Origin: Bacillota bacterium
GTDB taxonomy: Bacteria > Bacillota_I > Bacilli_A > Erysipelotrichales > Erysipelotrichaceae
Direction: 5' to 3'
Assembly (NCBI GenBank): GCA_023426935.1
Contig: JAEZBR010000049.1
Coordinates: forward strand, 1 to 14,990
DNA: 14,990 nt
Shown piece after piece: positions 1 through 8,246 of this stretch. The number at the start of each line of letters is the position of its first letter. Position 1 is the first letter of the stretch. The translations under genes were made by a program, and so were the position numbers. Below the pieces are notes generated by a model. The model searched no databases, had not been told where the DNA came from, and saw nothing but the letters and a program-made list of their open reading frames with translations.

Positions 1-1146
1 GAATTAATGTACGCTTCTGAGTTTCAGAAAGCCGCAGATTTAAAAGAAGAAATTGTCAAAAAAATTGATTATCTGAAACAGCTTTACGATAAATTACCGG
101 GGCTTTTAAATACAGCCAGAGTTTTAGTTCCTAAGACGATCGAAGAACTGGCCGGAACTTATGCTCAGGCAAATCAAAAGGGAGTCTATCTTAAACATTT
201 AGAAATCAATAAAAACGTTGAGATTATCAATGATGCTTTACGTGGTGATCTGAATTCTTTGAAACATGCTGATATCGATCAGGTGGATGTCCATCTGGTT
301 GATTGTCTGACTAGATTGAATCAGTTGAAAGCCCAGATTGAAAAAGAAGAAGCTTCGTTCGATGCTTTGCCAGATATTACCAGCAAGGCCTTTAAGGAAG
401 TTGATTCTTTGGCGGAAATGTTAGCAAGTGTCAAGAAGACTTATAAAGACGCTTCCGAAAGATTCGGCTTCGATAACCTGCAGGATAAACTACAGAGTTA
501 CGATGAATTAGTTTCTGGTTTAAAGAACAAGGCGGCTAGTTTAAAGAAACAATTAAGTAGCCACAATGTGGGGGCGACTGTAATCATTTTAGGGTGTAAG
601 GAATTACTTCAGGATATTGAAATCAAAGCGGGAGATTTAAAAGATACCAAGCAGCAGCTCGATCATGCCTGTGCTGATGAGAATGAAGCTAGAACCAGTT
701 TATTGAAACTGCATCTGATCATGAATGAAATGCAGAGTAAAGTTCGCAAGCATCGGCTACGTTCGATTTCTTCCAGCTACGAGGACGACCTGATGAGCGC
801 TCAGGGTTATATCAACGATGTCGAAGATCTGCTCAACGAATCGCCGTTGAATATTGAGTTGCTGAACAAAACGCTGAAAGAAGCGTTGGATTTTGTTTAT
901 ACGCTTTATAACAATGTTAATAAAATTTTGGGTTCCGCCAGTATGGTCGAACAGGCGATCGTCGTTGCTAACCGTTGGCGGTCTACTTACCCGGATGTCG
1001 ATGCCGAACTGGCGAGAAGTGAATTATGTTATCGTAACGGGGAATATACAAAAGCTTTACAGTTGGCGTTCAATGCCATTGATTTAGTGTATCCCGCCCA
1101 GGCGGAGAATATTATCAAGAATAATTCGCGGAAGGAATCGGTCTGA
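1..1146 (+). CDS. ezrA: Septation ring formation regulator EzrA, C-terminal part (5' end outside window)
   Basis: EzrA is a membrane-anchored spectrin-like protein that binds FtsZ and restrains extra Z-ring formation in Gram-positive bacteria. The reading frame is open to base 1. An ATG at position 7 is most likely internal, because family members are about 560-570 residues and only about 380 codons are visible; the N-terminal membrane segment and roughly the first 180-190 residues are missing. What is visible is almost entirely charged helix and coiled coil. The C-terminus has the recognisable EzrA block: ANRWRS (967-984), followed by an acidic helix and a YTKAL segment close to the end. The block around ANRWRS corresponds to the family's conserved QNR patch, but the Gln position appears to be Val. 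The stop TGA (1144-1146) overlaps the ATG of the cysteine desulfurase by one base. An ezrA-desulfurase-thiI order also occurs in Bacillus, which supports the call. Confidence 0.87.
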   Translation, partial: ELMYASEFQKAADLKEEIVKKIDYLKQLYDKLPGLLNTARVLVPKTIEELAGTYAQANQKGVYLKHLEINKNVEIINDALRGDLNSLKHADIDQVDVHLVDCLTRLNQLKAQIEKEEASFDALPDITSKAFKEVDSLAEMLASVKKTYKDASERFGFDNLQDKLQSYDELVSGLKNKAASLKKQLSSHNVGATVIILGCKELLQDIEIKAGDLKDTKQQLDHACADENEARTSLLKLHLIMNEMQSKVRKHRLRSISSSYEDDLMSAQGYINDVEDLLNESPLNIELLNKTLKEALDFVYTLYNNVNKILGSASMVEQAIVVANRWRSTYPDVDAELARSELCYRNGEYTKALQLAFNAIDLVYPAQAENIIKNNSRKESV

Positions 1147-2273
1147 TGCGTTATTTTGATTATGCCAGTACAACTCCTTTAGACTGCGAAATTTTGGAAA
1201 AGTATCAGGAATATCTGACAAATTACTTCGCTAACAGCGAATCGATGCATCCGCTGGGGACTGAAGTAAAAAAATTGGTTGATCAAAGTCGAAATCTGAC
1301 CGCGAAGTTATTGAAAGTAAAACCCGAAGAAATCATTTTCACTTCCGGAGCTTCGGAAGCAAATTCGACCGCAATCAAAGGTTATGCTTTAGCAAATAAA
1401 ACTAAGGGCAATCATTTGATTACGACTCAGATTGAACATTCCAGTGTGTTGAATTCTTATCGGCAGTTAGAGAAGGAATTTGGTTTTAAAGTTACTTATC
1501 TAAAGGTGGATGAAAACGGTATTGTCGACTTAAACCAACTTAAGGAAAGTATCGATTCCGCAACGATCTTGGTTTCGATTATGGCAGTTAATAACGAGTC
1601 GGGGACGATTGAGCCGTTGGATAAGATCAAGAAAATTCTCAAAGATTATCCCAAAGTTAAATTGCATGTCGATTATGTTCAGGCAATCGGGAAGATGCCG
1701 ATTGATTTGACCGGAGTTGATTTTGGCAGTTTTGCCGCCCATAAGATCGGGGGCTTGAATGGATGTGGCGTACTATATAAGAAAGCCGGATTGAAAATAC
1801 TGCCATTGATCTCCGGCGGTCAGCAGGAAGGTGGCTTACGGGGCGGAACCGAGAATGCACTTAATTATGCGTTGTTCGGGCTTACTCTAAAAAAAGCCTT
1901 GGATTCTGAAGAAGAGCATAATGTTAAAGTAAAACAATTGAATAGTGAACTAAGAGAGTTACTAAACGATCCGGGCATTGTTATCAATACGCCCGTTGAC
2001 GGTTCACCCTACATCTTGAATATTTCTTGTCTGAAACTGCCGAGTGAAGTACATTTGAATGCGTTGGGCAAAGAAGGCTTCTGCGTTTCAGCTCACAGTA
2101 CCTGTGATTCCCGTTCGAAAGATTCTTCGTATGTCTTAAAAGCCATGGGGATAAAAGGGGAAAGATTAAAAGGCGTAATTCGAATTAGTTTAGCTGCAAG
2201 TTTAAATCAAGAGGACATTAAGGACTTAGCAAAAGCAATCAAGGAGAATATTAAAACTTATGGAATTCACTGA
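1146..2273 (+). CDS. nifZ: Cysteine desulfurase (NifS/IscS family, NifZ-like partner of ThiI)
   Basis: This is a PLP-dependent enzyme that takes sulfur from L-cysteine to form a persulfide and passes it on. At 375 residues it is normal family length. Visible fold-type I features are SGASEANSTA (PLP phosphate binding), His98 in EHSSV (stacks on PLP), Asp176 and Gln179 in VDYVQ, Lys200 in the AHKIGG motif (Schiff-base lysine), and the RGGTEN motif. The likely persulfide cysteine is Cys320 in SAHSTCDSRS. The usual VDAVQ is VDYVQ here, a mild deviation. AAGGA at 1132-1136 precedes the start by 9 nt. The gene overlaps ezrA by 1 nt and thiI by 14 nt. This position makes it the probable dedicated sulfur donor for ThiI, as described for NifZ in Bacillus subtilis, rather than a general Fe-S cluster desulfurase. 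No iscU or suf gene is nearby. The family is certain; the NifZ role is inferred from context. Confidence 0.92.
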   Translation: MRYFDYASTTPLDCEILEKYQEYLTNYFANSESMHPLGTEVKKLVDQSRNLTAKLLKVKPEEIIFTSGASEANSTAIKGYALANKTKGNHLITTQIEHSSVLNSYRQLEKEFGFKVTYLKVDENGIVDLNQLKESIDSATILVSIMAVNNESGTIEPLDKIKKILKDYPKVKLHVDYVQAIGKMPIDLTGVDFGSFAAHKIGGLNGCGVLYKKAGLKILPLISGGQQEGGLRGGTENALNYALFGLTLKKALDSEEEHNVKVKQLNSELRELLNDPGIVINTPVDGSPYILNISCLKLPSEVHLNALGKEGFCVSAHSTCDSRSKDSSYVLKAMGIKGERLKGVIRISLAASLNQEDIKDLAKAIKENIKTYGIH

Positions 2274-3456
2274 AAAATATGAATATATCTTAGTCCGTTA
2301 TGGCGAATTAAGTACCAAAGGCCGCAATAAGAAAGATTTTATTCGGCAATTAATCAAGAATGTTAAATACAGTTTGGAAGCCTATAAAGATCTTCGTTAT
2401 CAGGCTGACCGGGATCGGTTATATATTTTTCTTAACGGAAACGATCCGTTGGCGATTGAAGATAAACTAAAAAAAGTATTCGGAATCCGTTCTTTCTCCT
2501 TGGCAATGAAAACAACTCCGGAATTAGCGGAAATTAAAAATGCGGCAATTACCGCAGCGAAGAAAGAAGAGAATGAAGGGTCGAAGACTTTTAAAGTCGT
2601 TGCCCGAAGGAATGATAAACAATTCCCGTTAATCTCCGATGAGATTAATCGGGAAATCGGAGGAAGTGTTTTACAAAGTACCAAGCTGAAAGTCGATGTT
2701 CATCAACCGGATTTCAAACTGATTGTCGAGATTCATAAAGATGCGGCTTATATCATGGCACATACCGTTTTAGGCGCCGGAGGGTATCCGGTACGCGTCG
2801 GAGGTAAAGCGTTGGTTTTATTGTCGGGTGGAATTGATTCACCGGTTGCGGCCTATCAGATGCAAAAGCGCGGGGTCTTAATCGAAGCAATCCATTTTGC
2901 GTCCGAACCTTATACTTCCGAGAAAGCCAAAGAAAAAGTTATTACCTTGGCTAGCATGATCAGTAATTATCAGGGAAATCTTAGGGTTAAGATTATTCCG
3001 TTTACGAAGTTACAGTTAGCGATCTATGATAATTGTCCCGAAAGTTATGCAATCACGATCATGCGTCGGATGATGATGCGGATCGCCCAAAGAGTTGCGA
3101 TTGACGAGAAATGTTTAGTCTTAGTCACCGGTGAAAGTATCGGTCAGGTTGCTTCGCAGACTTTAGAAAGTATCTCCGTTATTAATCAAGTCGTTACAAT
3201 GCCGATTATTAGGCCTTTGGCAAGTTTCGATAAATTAGAGATCATCGATAAAGCCAAAGAATTGGGAACCTATGAAACCAGTATCCTGCCGTATGAAGAT
3301 TGTTGTACGATCTTTACCCCGAAGAATCCGGTTATCAAACCTAAGTTGGAATTAGCGAAAGAATATGAAGAAAGATTTAATTACGAAGAATATATCGATG
3401 AGGCGGTGAAGGATTTGGAAACAATCATTGTACCGTTAAGAGAAAAGGAAGGTTAG
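2260..3456 (+). CDS. thiI: tRNA 4-thiouridine synthase ThiI (no rhodanese domain)
   Basis: ThiI adenylates U8 of tRNA and replaces its oxygen with sulfur, giving s4U8, a near-UV sensor and stability modification. The layout is an N-terminal ferredoxin-like domain with RYGELSTKGRNK near the start, a THUMP domain at roughly residues 60-165, and a PP-loop ATP pyrophosphatase domain with SGGIDS at residues 189-194. The conserved PYEDCCTIF block carries Cys348 and Cys349; one of them matches the family's catalytic cysteine. At 398 residues it stops after the AANH domain, so the C-terminal rhodanese domain of the enterobacterial enzyme is absent. This is the usual Bacillus form, which takes sulfur directly from its desulfurase. 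The start ATG lies inside the desulfurase gene (14-nt overlap) with AAGGAG at 2241-2246, a slightly long 13-nt spacing. Coupled translation with the upstream gene is likely. A thiamin role cannot be judged because no thiazole genes are visible. Confidence 0.95.
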   Translation: MEFTEKYEYILVRYGELSTKGRNKKDFIRQLIKNVKYSLEAYKDLRYQADRDRLYIFLNGNDPLAIEDKLKKVFGIRSFSLAMKTTPELAEIKNAAITAAKKEENEGSKTFKVVARRNDKQFPLISDEINREIGGSVLQSTKLKVDVHQPDFKLIVEIHKDAAYIMAHTVLGAGGYPVRVGGKALVLLSGGIDSPVAAYQMQKRGVLIEAIHFASEPYTSEKAKEKVITLASMISNYQGNLRVKIIPFTKLQLAIYDNCPESYAITIMRRMMMRIAQRVAIDEKCLVLVTGESIGQVASQTLESISVINQVVTMPIIRPLASFDKLEIIDKAKELGTYETSILPYEDCCTIFTPKNPVIKPKLELAKEYEERFNYEEYIDEAVKDLETIIVPLREKEG

Positions 3457-3460
3457 CAAT

Positions 3461-4786
3461 ATGTCTTTTGATTCACTCTCCCAAAGAATGACCATGGCTT
3501 TAAAGAATATTGCGGGCAAGGGCAAATTATCCGAGAAGAATATGGATAAAATGCTGAAGGAAGTTCGCTCCGCTTTGTTGGAAGCCGATGTCAATTATGA
3601 GGTTACTAAAGATTTTGTCGATAGTATCGCTAAAGAGTCTTTAGGGGTACAAGTTAGCCAAGGTCTTGATCCGGCTCAGGAAGTCGTTAAGATTGTCCAT
3701 GCGAAACTGGTAGAAGTTTTAGGTACCCAACAGGCGACGATAATCTATGCGCTTAATGGGCTCACGGTTATCATGATGATTGGTTTACAAGGTACCGGTA
3801 AAACCACTTCCGCCGCTAAAATCGCTAAGTTAATCAAAGAGAAACAGAATCGGAAACCATTATTGGTCGCAGCCGATATTAAACGACCGGCGGCAATTGA
3901 ACAGTTGGAAGCTTTAGGTAAGTCAGTAGGGGTGGAAGTCTTTACTTTAGGTCCTGAAACCGATGTAATTACGACCGTTAAGAAGTCGTTGATTTATGCC
4001 AAAGATAAAGGCTACGATACCGTAATCATCGATACTGCCGGACGTTTGGCAATCGATGAAGAATTGATGAAAGAATTGAGTTTGATCAAAAAAGAGGTCA
4101 AACCTCAGGAAGTCTTGCTGACTGTCGATGCTTTAGCAGGTCAAAGCATTGTTGAGAATGCCAGTAGGTTCGATAAGCAAATCGGAATCAGTGGTTTAAT
4201 GGTCACGAAGTTTGACTCTGATGCGCGAGGCGGGGGAGTCTTTTCCGTTCGGGCAATTACTAACGTTCCGGTCAAGTACGTAGGTACCGGTGAAAAGATG
4301 GATGATATCGATGCCTTCTATCCGGAAAGAATGGCCGATCGGATCTTAGGCATGGGCGATGTTATGACTTTAATTGAACAGGCCCAGAATAAAATGGATA
4401 TGAAAGCCTCCGAGGCCAGTGCTAAACGGATAATGAACGGGGAGTATACCTTGGATGATATGTTGGTTCAATTCCGACAGGTTAAAAAGATGGGCTCGAT
4501 TTCAGGAATCCTGAAAATGGTTCCGGGAATGAGTCAGTTGGCGGGTCAGGTAAATGATGAAGAAGCCGATAAAAAAATGAAATCACAGATTGCGATAATT
4601 CTCTCAATGACCCCTAGTGAAAGACAGGATCCTTCCGGATTAAGAGGAACTCATAAGAATCGGATTGCCAAAGGTTCCGGTACCAGTGTCAATGAAGTAA
4701 ATCAGCTGATTAATAATTTTGAACGGACGAAAAAACAGATGTCTTCGATGAAGTCGATGATGAAGAATAATCCTTTCGCTAACTAA
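3461..4786 (+). CDS. ffh: Signal recognition particle GTPase Ffh
   Basis: Ffh (SRP54) binds 4.5S/scRNA and signal sequences of nascent membrane proteins and docks with FtsY to deliver them to SecYEG. At 441 residues it is full length. The four-helix N domain comes first, then the G domain with the P-loop GLQGTGKTT (108-116), DTAGR (191-195), TKFD (249-252) and the SRP signature DARGGG just after. The methionine-rich M domain (about 300-441) contains the RNA-binding helix segment GSGTSVNEVNQL and ends with a Met/Lys-rich tail. AAGGAAGG (3445-3452) lies 8 nt before the ATG. It follows thiI after 4 nt, so it is probably transcribed with the ezrA-desulfurase-thiI group. In Bacillus ffh sits with ylxM instead, so the thiI-ffh arrangement differs. 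No terminator is evident after the stop. Confidence 0.97.
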   Translation: MSFDSLSQRMTMALKNIAGKGKLSEKNMDKMLKEVRSALLEADVNYEVTKDFVDSIAKESLGVQVSQGLDPAQEVVKIVHAKLVEVLGTQQATIIYALNGLTVIMMIGLQGTGKTTSAAKIAKLIKEKQNRKPLLVAADIKRPAAIEQLEALGKSVGVEVFTLGPETDVITTVKKSLIYAKDKGYDTVIIDTAGRLAIDEELMKELSLIKKEVKPQEVLLTVDALAGQSIVENASRFDKQIGISGLMVTKFDSDARGGGVFSVRAITNVPVKYVGTGEKMDDIDAFYPERMADRILGMGDVMTLIEQAQNKMDMKASEASAKRIMNGEYTLDDMLVQFRQVKKMGSISGILKMVPGMSQLAGQVNDEEADKKMKSQIAIILSMTPSERQDPSGLRGTHKNRIAKGSGTSVNEVNQLINNFERTKKQMSSMKSMMKNNPFAN

Positions 4787-4801
4787 ATAAAAGATGGTTG
4801 G

Positions 4802-4830
4802 TTGAAATATCCTTGATTATATCTTATAAT
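4802..4830 (+). promoter_or_regulatory. Near-consensus sigma-A promoter upstream of the acidic membrane protein gene
   Basis: A -35 box TTGAAA (4802-4807, five of six consensus bases) and a perfect -10 box TATAAT (4825-4830) are separated by exactly 17 bp. Transcription would start near 4837 and leave a leader of about 40 nt, ending in the strong ribosome site AGGAGG at 4863-4868 (8 nt before ATG 4877). It probably drives the unit from 4877 to recJ. No terminator hairpin is seen between the ffh stop and this site, so read-through from upstream is also possible. Confidence 0.8.
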
Positions 4831-4844
4831 TTTAACGAAATTGC

Positions 4845-4858
4845 ACGCATAACGCATA
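4845..4858 (+). repeat. Perfect tandem 7-mer in the 5' leader
   Basis: ACGCATA occurs twice back to back (4845-4851 and 4852-4858), between the predicted transcription start and the ribosome site. It could be a small operator or leader element, or chance. The sequence shows only the repeat; no function can be assigned. Confidence 0.5.
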
Positions 4859-4876
4859 GCCTAGGAGGCAATAAAC

Positions 4877-6271
4877 ATGGAAAAAAAGTCCCGCGTTAAT
4901 AAGTACCAAAATCTGCGCGATAATCTCTCAGTCGAACCGGAAAATACCGTTAGGTCTGATCAGCTATATCAATATGCAGAAAAAATGAATAAGATTCAAA
5001 CTTTTAATAATGATTTTTCCTTTGAAAAAGAGACCAATAATAATCCTCAGACGCCGACTTTCACGACGGATGATGACGACGATTTTCTCAATCGGATTAA
5101 GAGGGATAACCAATTAATCGATGATCTGATCAAAAATAACGATGAAGTAATTACGTCTAAACCGGTAACCCCGGTGGTTTCGCGTACCAGTCGTTATCAA
5201 AAATTAGCTCAAGAAGTTGCCCAAGAGGAAAAGGCGGAAGAATTAGCGGAAGGATCTAAACCCGAAATAGTTAAAGATGTTCAAACAGTAGAACAACCGG
5301 AACCTATCAAGGTTGCTCAACCGGTAACCCAAGCCGTCAACCAACCTGATGCTTCAATCTCGGATTTAATTGCGGATATTTCAAAAGATGATCAACAGTA
5401 TACCGAACCTGATTTTGAGATTGAGCAGGGAAGCGAAGAAGAAGTAGTGGATAATAAAGATTCGTTCTTGGAACAGACCATTAATGAAGCCAAGAGTTAT
5501 AGCATGGAAAAAGGTGAGCGGAGCGCAATCGATACTACTTCGGCAATCATTGCGGAACTAACGGAATCTCCGAAAAAGGAGAATGCGGTTAAGGAAGAAA
5601 AAACAGTTGAAACTCCGGATCTTGATGAATTATTGAAGAGTATGCCGGTAAAAGAAGCAAAACCGGCAACCGAAAATCAGGATAATCAACTTACGGATGC
5701 CCAGATTGAAGAACTATTGGGTGGAAAGAAGACGGAAGAAAAAGTTAATTCCAATGCTGAAGAAGCTATCCGCGATGACGATTTAGATCGTAATTTCTTT
5801 GTGGATGAAGATAGCAGTAAGAATGAACCGGAAGTTGAAGCTGAACAGCCTCAGCAACCCGAAGAAGTATCTGAGCCCAAGCTCGAACCGGAAGTAAAAG
5901 TTGAGCCCCAAGCACAGACAATCGAAGAAAACGGAAATTCTTATGCGGATAATGTGGCAACCATCAACGATTTGACTCAGAAATTGGATAAGGAACATGT
6001 TCTGCGGGCGGATTTAGAACAGCAGACCAAGCAGATGAAGATGGAAATGGGAGAATTGAATACGGAAGTTAATACTTTTAGCAAGAAAATGACGAAGACA
6101 AACATGTTACTGAATTTTGTCTTAGTCATTCTGATCATTGCCTTGTTTGTTGTTTTAGCCTTTATCGCTTATTGGGCTTTAGTAGACCGGGGAGTTATCG
6201 GCGGAAGCTCGGCTTATAATCTTACCAACGGGTATAATCTGTTACTTATCCTTCCGGGTATCTCAATATGA
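4877..6271 (+). CDS. Acidic, largely disordered, C-terminally membrane-anchored protein of unknown function
   Basis: I do not recognise this 464-residue protein. Residues 1 to about 355 are low-complexity and rich in Glu, Asp, Gln, Pro, Lys and Val, which suggests disorder. Residues about 359-408 look like a coiled coil. A single strong transmembrane helix spans about 411-436, and about 28 non-charged residues follow. Basic residues just before the helix (SKKMTKTN) suggest the long N-terminal part is cytoplasmic and the short tail is outside. Two internal patterns recur: S-R-x-x-[KR]-Y-Q-x-L at residues 5-13 and 102-110, and [IL]-[SDE]-[DE]-L-[IL] at 81-85, 161-165, 249-253 and 277-281. It has its own strong promoter and ribosome site, and its stop overlaps the cmk start (ATGA). 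Codon use resembles the neighbours, so nothing suggests transfer. A scaffold or recruitment role at the membrane is possible, but that is speculation. Confidence 0.85.
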   Translation: MEKKSRVNKYQNLRDNLSVEPENTVRSDQLYQYAEKMNKIQTFNNDFSFEKETNNNPQTPTFTTDDDDDFLNRIKRDNQLIDDLIKNNDEVITSKPVTPVVSRTSRYQKLAQEVAQEEKAEELAEGSKPEIVKDVQTVEQPEPIKVAQPVTQAVNQPDASISDLIADISKDDQQYTEPDFEIEQGSEEEVVDNKDSFLEQTINEAKSYSMEKGERSAIDTTSAIIAELTESPKKENAVKEEKTVETPDLDELLKSMPVKEAKPATENQDNQLTDAQIEELLGGKKTEEKVNSNAEEAIRDDDLDRNFFVDEDSSKNEPEVEAEQPQQPEEVSEPKLEPEVKVEPQAQTIEENGNSYADNVATINDLTQKLDKEHVLRADLEQQTKQMKMEMGELNTEVNTFSKKMTKTNMLLNFVLVILIIALFVVLAFIAYWALVDRGVIGGSSAYNLTNGYNLLLILPGISI

Positions 6272-6936
6272 ATAAAATAAATATTGCGATTGATGGACCG
6301 AGTGCCGCCGGGAAGAGTACCATTGCGAAAGCGGTCAGTCGGTATTTTAACTATATTCATTTAGATACTGGGGCGATGTACCGTTGTGTGGCCTTAAAAG
6401 CAAAACAATCGGCTCTTGAATTAACCGATCTAGCGGCGTTGGAGAAGATGTTAAAAGAAACGAAAATTTCTCAAGATTCCGCCGGTCATAGTTTTTTGGA
6501 TGGCAAGGATGTTTCTGGTGAGATTAGAACTGATGAGATTTCTTTATTGACCAGTGATATTTCGACCATCAAATTAGTCCGACAGGATTTAGTGGAACGG
6601 CAGAAAGAATTAGCCTTAAATAAAGGCTATGTCTTAGATGGACGGGATATCGGGACCGTTGTATTACCAAGGGCAGAATTAAAAATATATATGACGGCCT
6701 CGGCTGCTTCACGGGCGATGCGCAGATATAAGCAGAACTTGGAAAATAAACTTCCTGCGGATTTAGCGAAGATAACCAAGGAAATCGAAGAACGGGATTA
6801 TCAGGATACCCATCGGAAAGAATCTCCTTTAACCAAAGCAATAGACGCTAAGGTAATCGATACTTCGGAAATGAGTATTGAAGAAGTTACCAATCTAGTT
6901 ATTGATTTAGCAGAAAAAGCAGGTGCGGAAAAATGA
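6268..6936 (+). CDS. cmk: Cytidylate kinase
   Basis: Cmk phosphorylates CMP and dCMP to the diphosphates with ATP, recycling cytidylate from RNA and phospholipid turnover. At 222 residues it is the typical length. Visible motifs are the P-loop GPSAAGKST (10-18), LDTGAMYR (CMP-binding region), and the [11 protein letters not shown] block that contacts the nucleotide. A C-terminal lid-like segment [14 protein letters not shown] carries the conserved Arg, Asp and Ser/Pro pattern of the family. The start overlaps the previous stop by 4 nt (ATGA) and there is no good Shine-Dalgarno sequence, so translation is probably coupled to the upstream membrane protein gene. It overlaps der by 4 nt. A cmk-der linkage is common in Bacillota and mollicutes. 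Confidence 0.96.
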   Translation: MNKINIAIDGPSAAGKSTIAKAVSRYFNYIHLDTGAMYRCVALKAKQSALELTDLAALEKMLKETKISQDSAGHSFLDGKDVSGEIRTDEISLLTSDISTIKLVRQDLVERQKELALNKGYVLDGRDIGTVVLPRAELKIYMTASAASRAMRRYKQNLENKLPADLAKITKEIEERDYQDTHRKESPLTKAIDAKVIDTSEMSIEEVTNLVIDLAEKAGAEK

Positions 6937-8246
6937 TTGCAGGAATCGTAGCGATTGTTGGTAGACCTAATGTAGGTAAATCGACGGTCTTTAATCGTTT
7001 GATCGGGGAAAGACTTTCGATTGTCGAAGATACCCCGGGGGTTACCAGAGATCGAATCTATGGTAAAGCGGAATGGTTAACTAAGGAGTTTCGGGTTATC
7101 GATACCGGCGGAATTCAGAAAGAAGACCAGCCTTTCCAAAAAGAGATACAGATGCAGGTGGACATTGCCTTATCCGAAGCCGATACGGTGGTTTTTTTAG
7201 TTGACGGAAAGAATGGCTTGACTGACGATGATCAATATGTGGCGAAGAAACTAAGACAAGCGGGTAAACCGGTTATCTTAGCGGTCAATAAAGTCGACGA
7301 TGTCGGAAAAATCGCCGATATTTATGAATTTTATGCGTTAGGTTTAGGACAGCCGCTTGCGATCTCCGGATTACACGGAATCGGCATCGGTGATTTGTTA
7401 GATCGAATTATCAGTTCCTTTTCCGGAATTGAACATAACGATTATGAAGGTAAGATTTCTTTTGCGGTAATCGGACAACCGAATGTCGGCAAGAGTTCTT
7501 TAGTTAATAGTTTACTTAATCAACAACGGGTTATCGTTTCGCCAATCGAAGGAACCACTCGAGATGCGATCGATACGATCTTTACCAAAGATGGTGTCGA
7601 CTATGTCGCCATCGATACGGCCGGAATTCGCAAGCGGGGCAGAATCTATGAGAATATTGAGAAATATTCAATTTTAAGAGCGCAAAAAGCGATTGATAGG
7701 GCAGATGTGGTTTTATGTCTGATTGATGGTGAAAAAGGGATTCGGGAACAGGACAAGCATGTTGCCGGATTGGCTCATGAAGCTGGTAAAGGCGTGATTA
7801 TCGTTTATAACAAATGGGATGCAGTCAAGGATAAAGATGACAAGACGATGCATAAGATCGAAGAAGAAATCCGTAAACAATTCGTTTATTTAGATTACGC
7901 ACCCATCGTTTTTGTGTCGGCCTTGACCGGTAGTAAAGTTCAGAACTTATTCCCCCTGATTCAAAAAGTATATGAAGGCGGTAAAATGGAAGTTTCGACT
8001 TCCGCATTGAACGAAGTTTTAAATCAAGCGATATCTTTGACCCCGCCGCCAACCCATAAGGGCAAGCGGTTGCGTATCAAATATGCGACTCAGGTTGCCA
8101 GTAAACCTCCGACATTTGTCGTGTTTGTGAATGACTTGGATCTGATGCACTTTTCTTACCAAAGATATCTCGAAAATAAATTCCGGGAAGCTTTTGGATT
8201 CGAAGGTAATCCGATTCGGATTATAGCCAGAGTAGGTCAACAATGA
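6933..8246 (+). CDS. der: Ribosome-assembly GTPase Der (EngA)
   Basis: Der is an essential tandem-GTPase factor for maturation of the 50S ribosomal subunit. At 437 residues it is standard length. The first G domain has GRPNVGKST (10-18), a DTPGVTRD switch, DTGG, and NKVD. The second has GQPNVGKSS (181-189), [17 protein letters not shown], and NKWD. A C-terminal KH-like domain follows, with [10 protein letters not shown] and the PPTFVVFVN strand, then the helix containing [12 protein letters not shown]. Both GTPase cores look intact. The start is an ATGA overlap with cmk and the end an ATGA overlap with gpsA. Upstream of the start there is only a weak purine-rich ribosome site, consistent with coupling. 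Confidence 0.97.
   Translation: MIAGIVAIVGRPNVGKSTVFNRLIGERLSIVEDTPGVTRDRIYGKAEWLTKEFRVIDTGGIQKEDQPFQKEIQMQVDIALSEADTVVFLVDGKNGLTDDDQYVAKKLRQAGKPVILAVNKVDDVGKIADIYEFYALGLGQPLAISGLHGIGIGDLLDRIISSFSGIEHNDYEGKISFAVIGQPNVGKSSLVNSLLNQQRVIVSPIEGTTRDAIDTIFTKDGVDYVAIDTAGIRKRGRIYENIEKYSILRAQKAIDRADVVLCLIDGEKGIREQDKHVAGLAHEAGKGVIIVYNKWDAVKDKDDKTMHKIEEEIRKQFVYLDYAPIVFVSALTGSKVQNLFPLIQKVYEGGKMEVSTSALNEVLNQAISLTPPPTHKGKRLRIKYATQVASKPPTFVVFVNDLDLMHFSYQRYLENKFREAFGFEGNPIRIIARVGQQ

Noticed and set aside
4787..4801. Terminator after ffh
   Set aside because: No inverted repeat with a T-run is present in the short stretch before the next promoter.
5766..5998. Open frames on the minus strand inside the acidic protein gene
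   Set aside because: They are shadows of the Glu/Gln/Pro-rich coding strand, without ribosome sites or recognisable domains.
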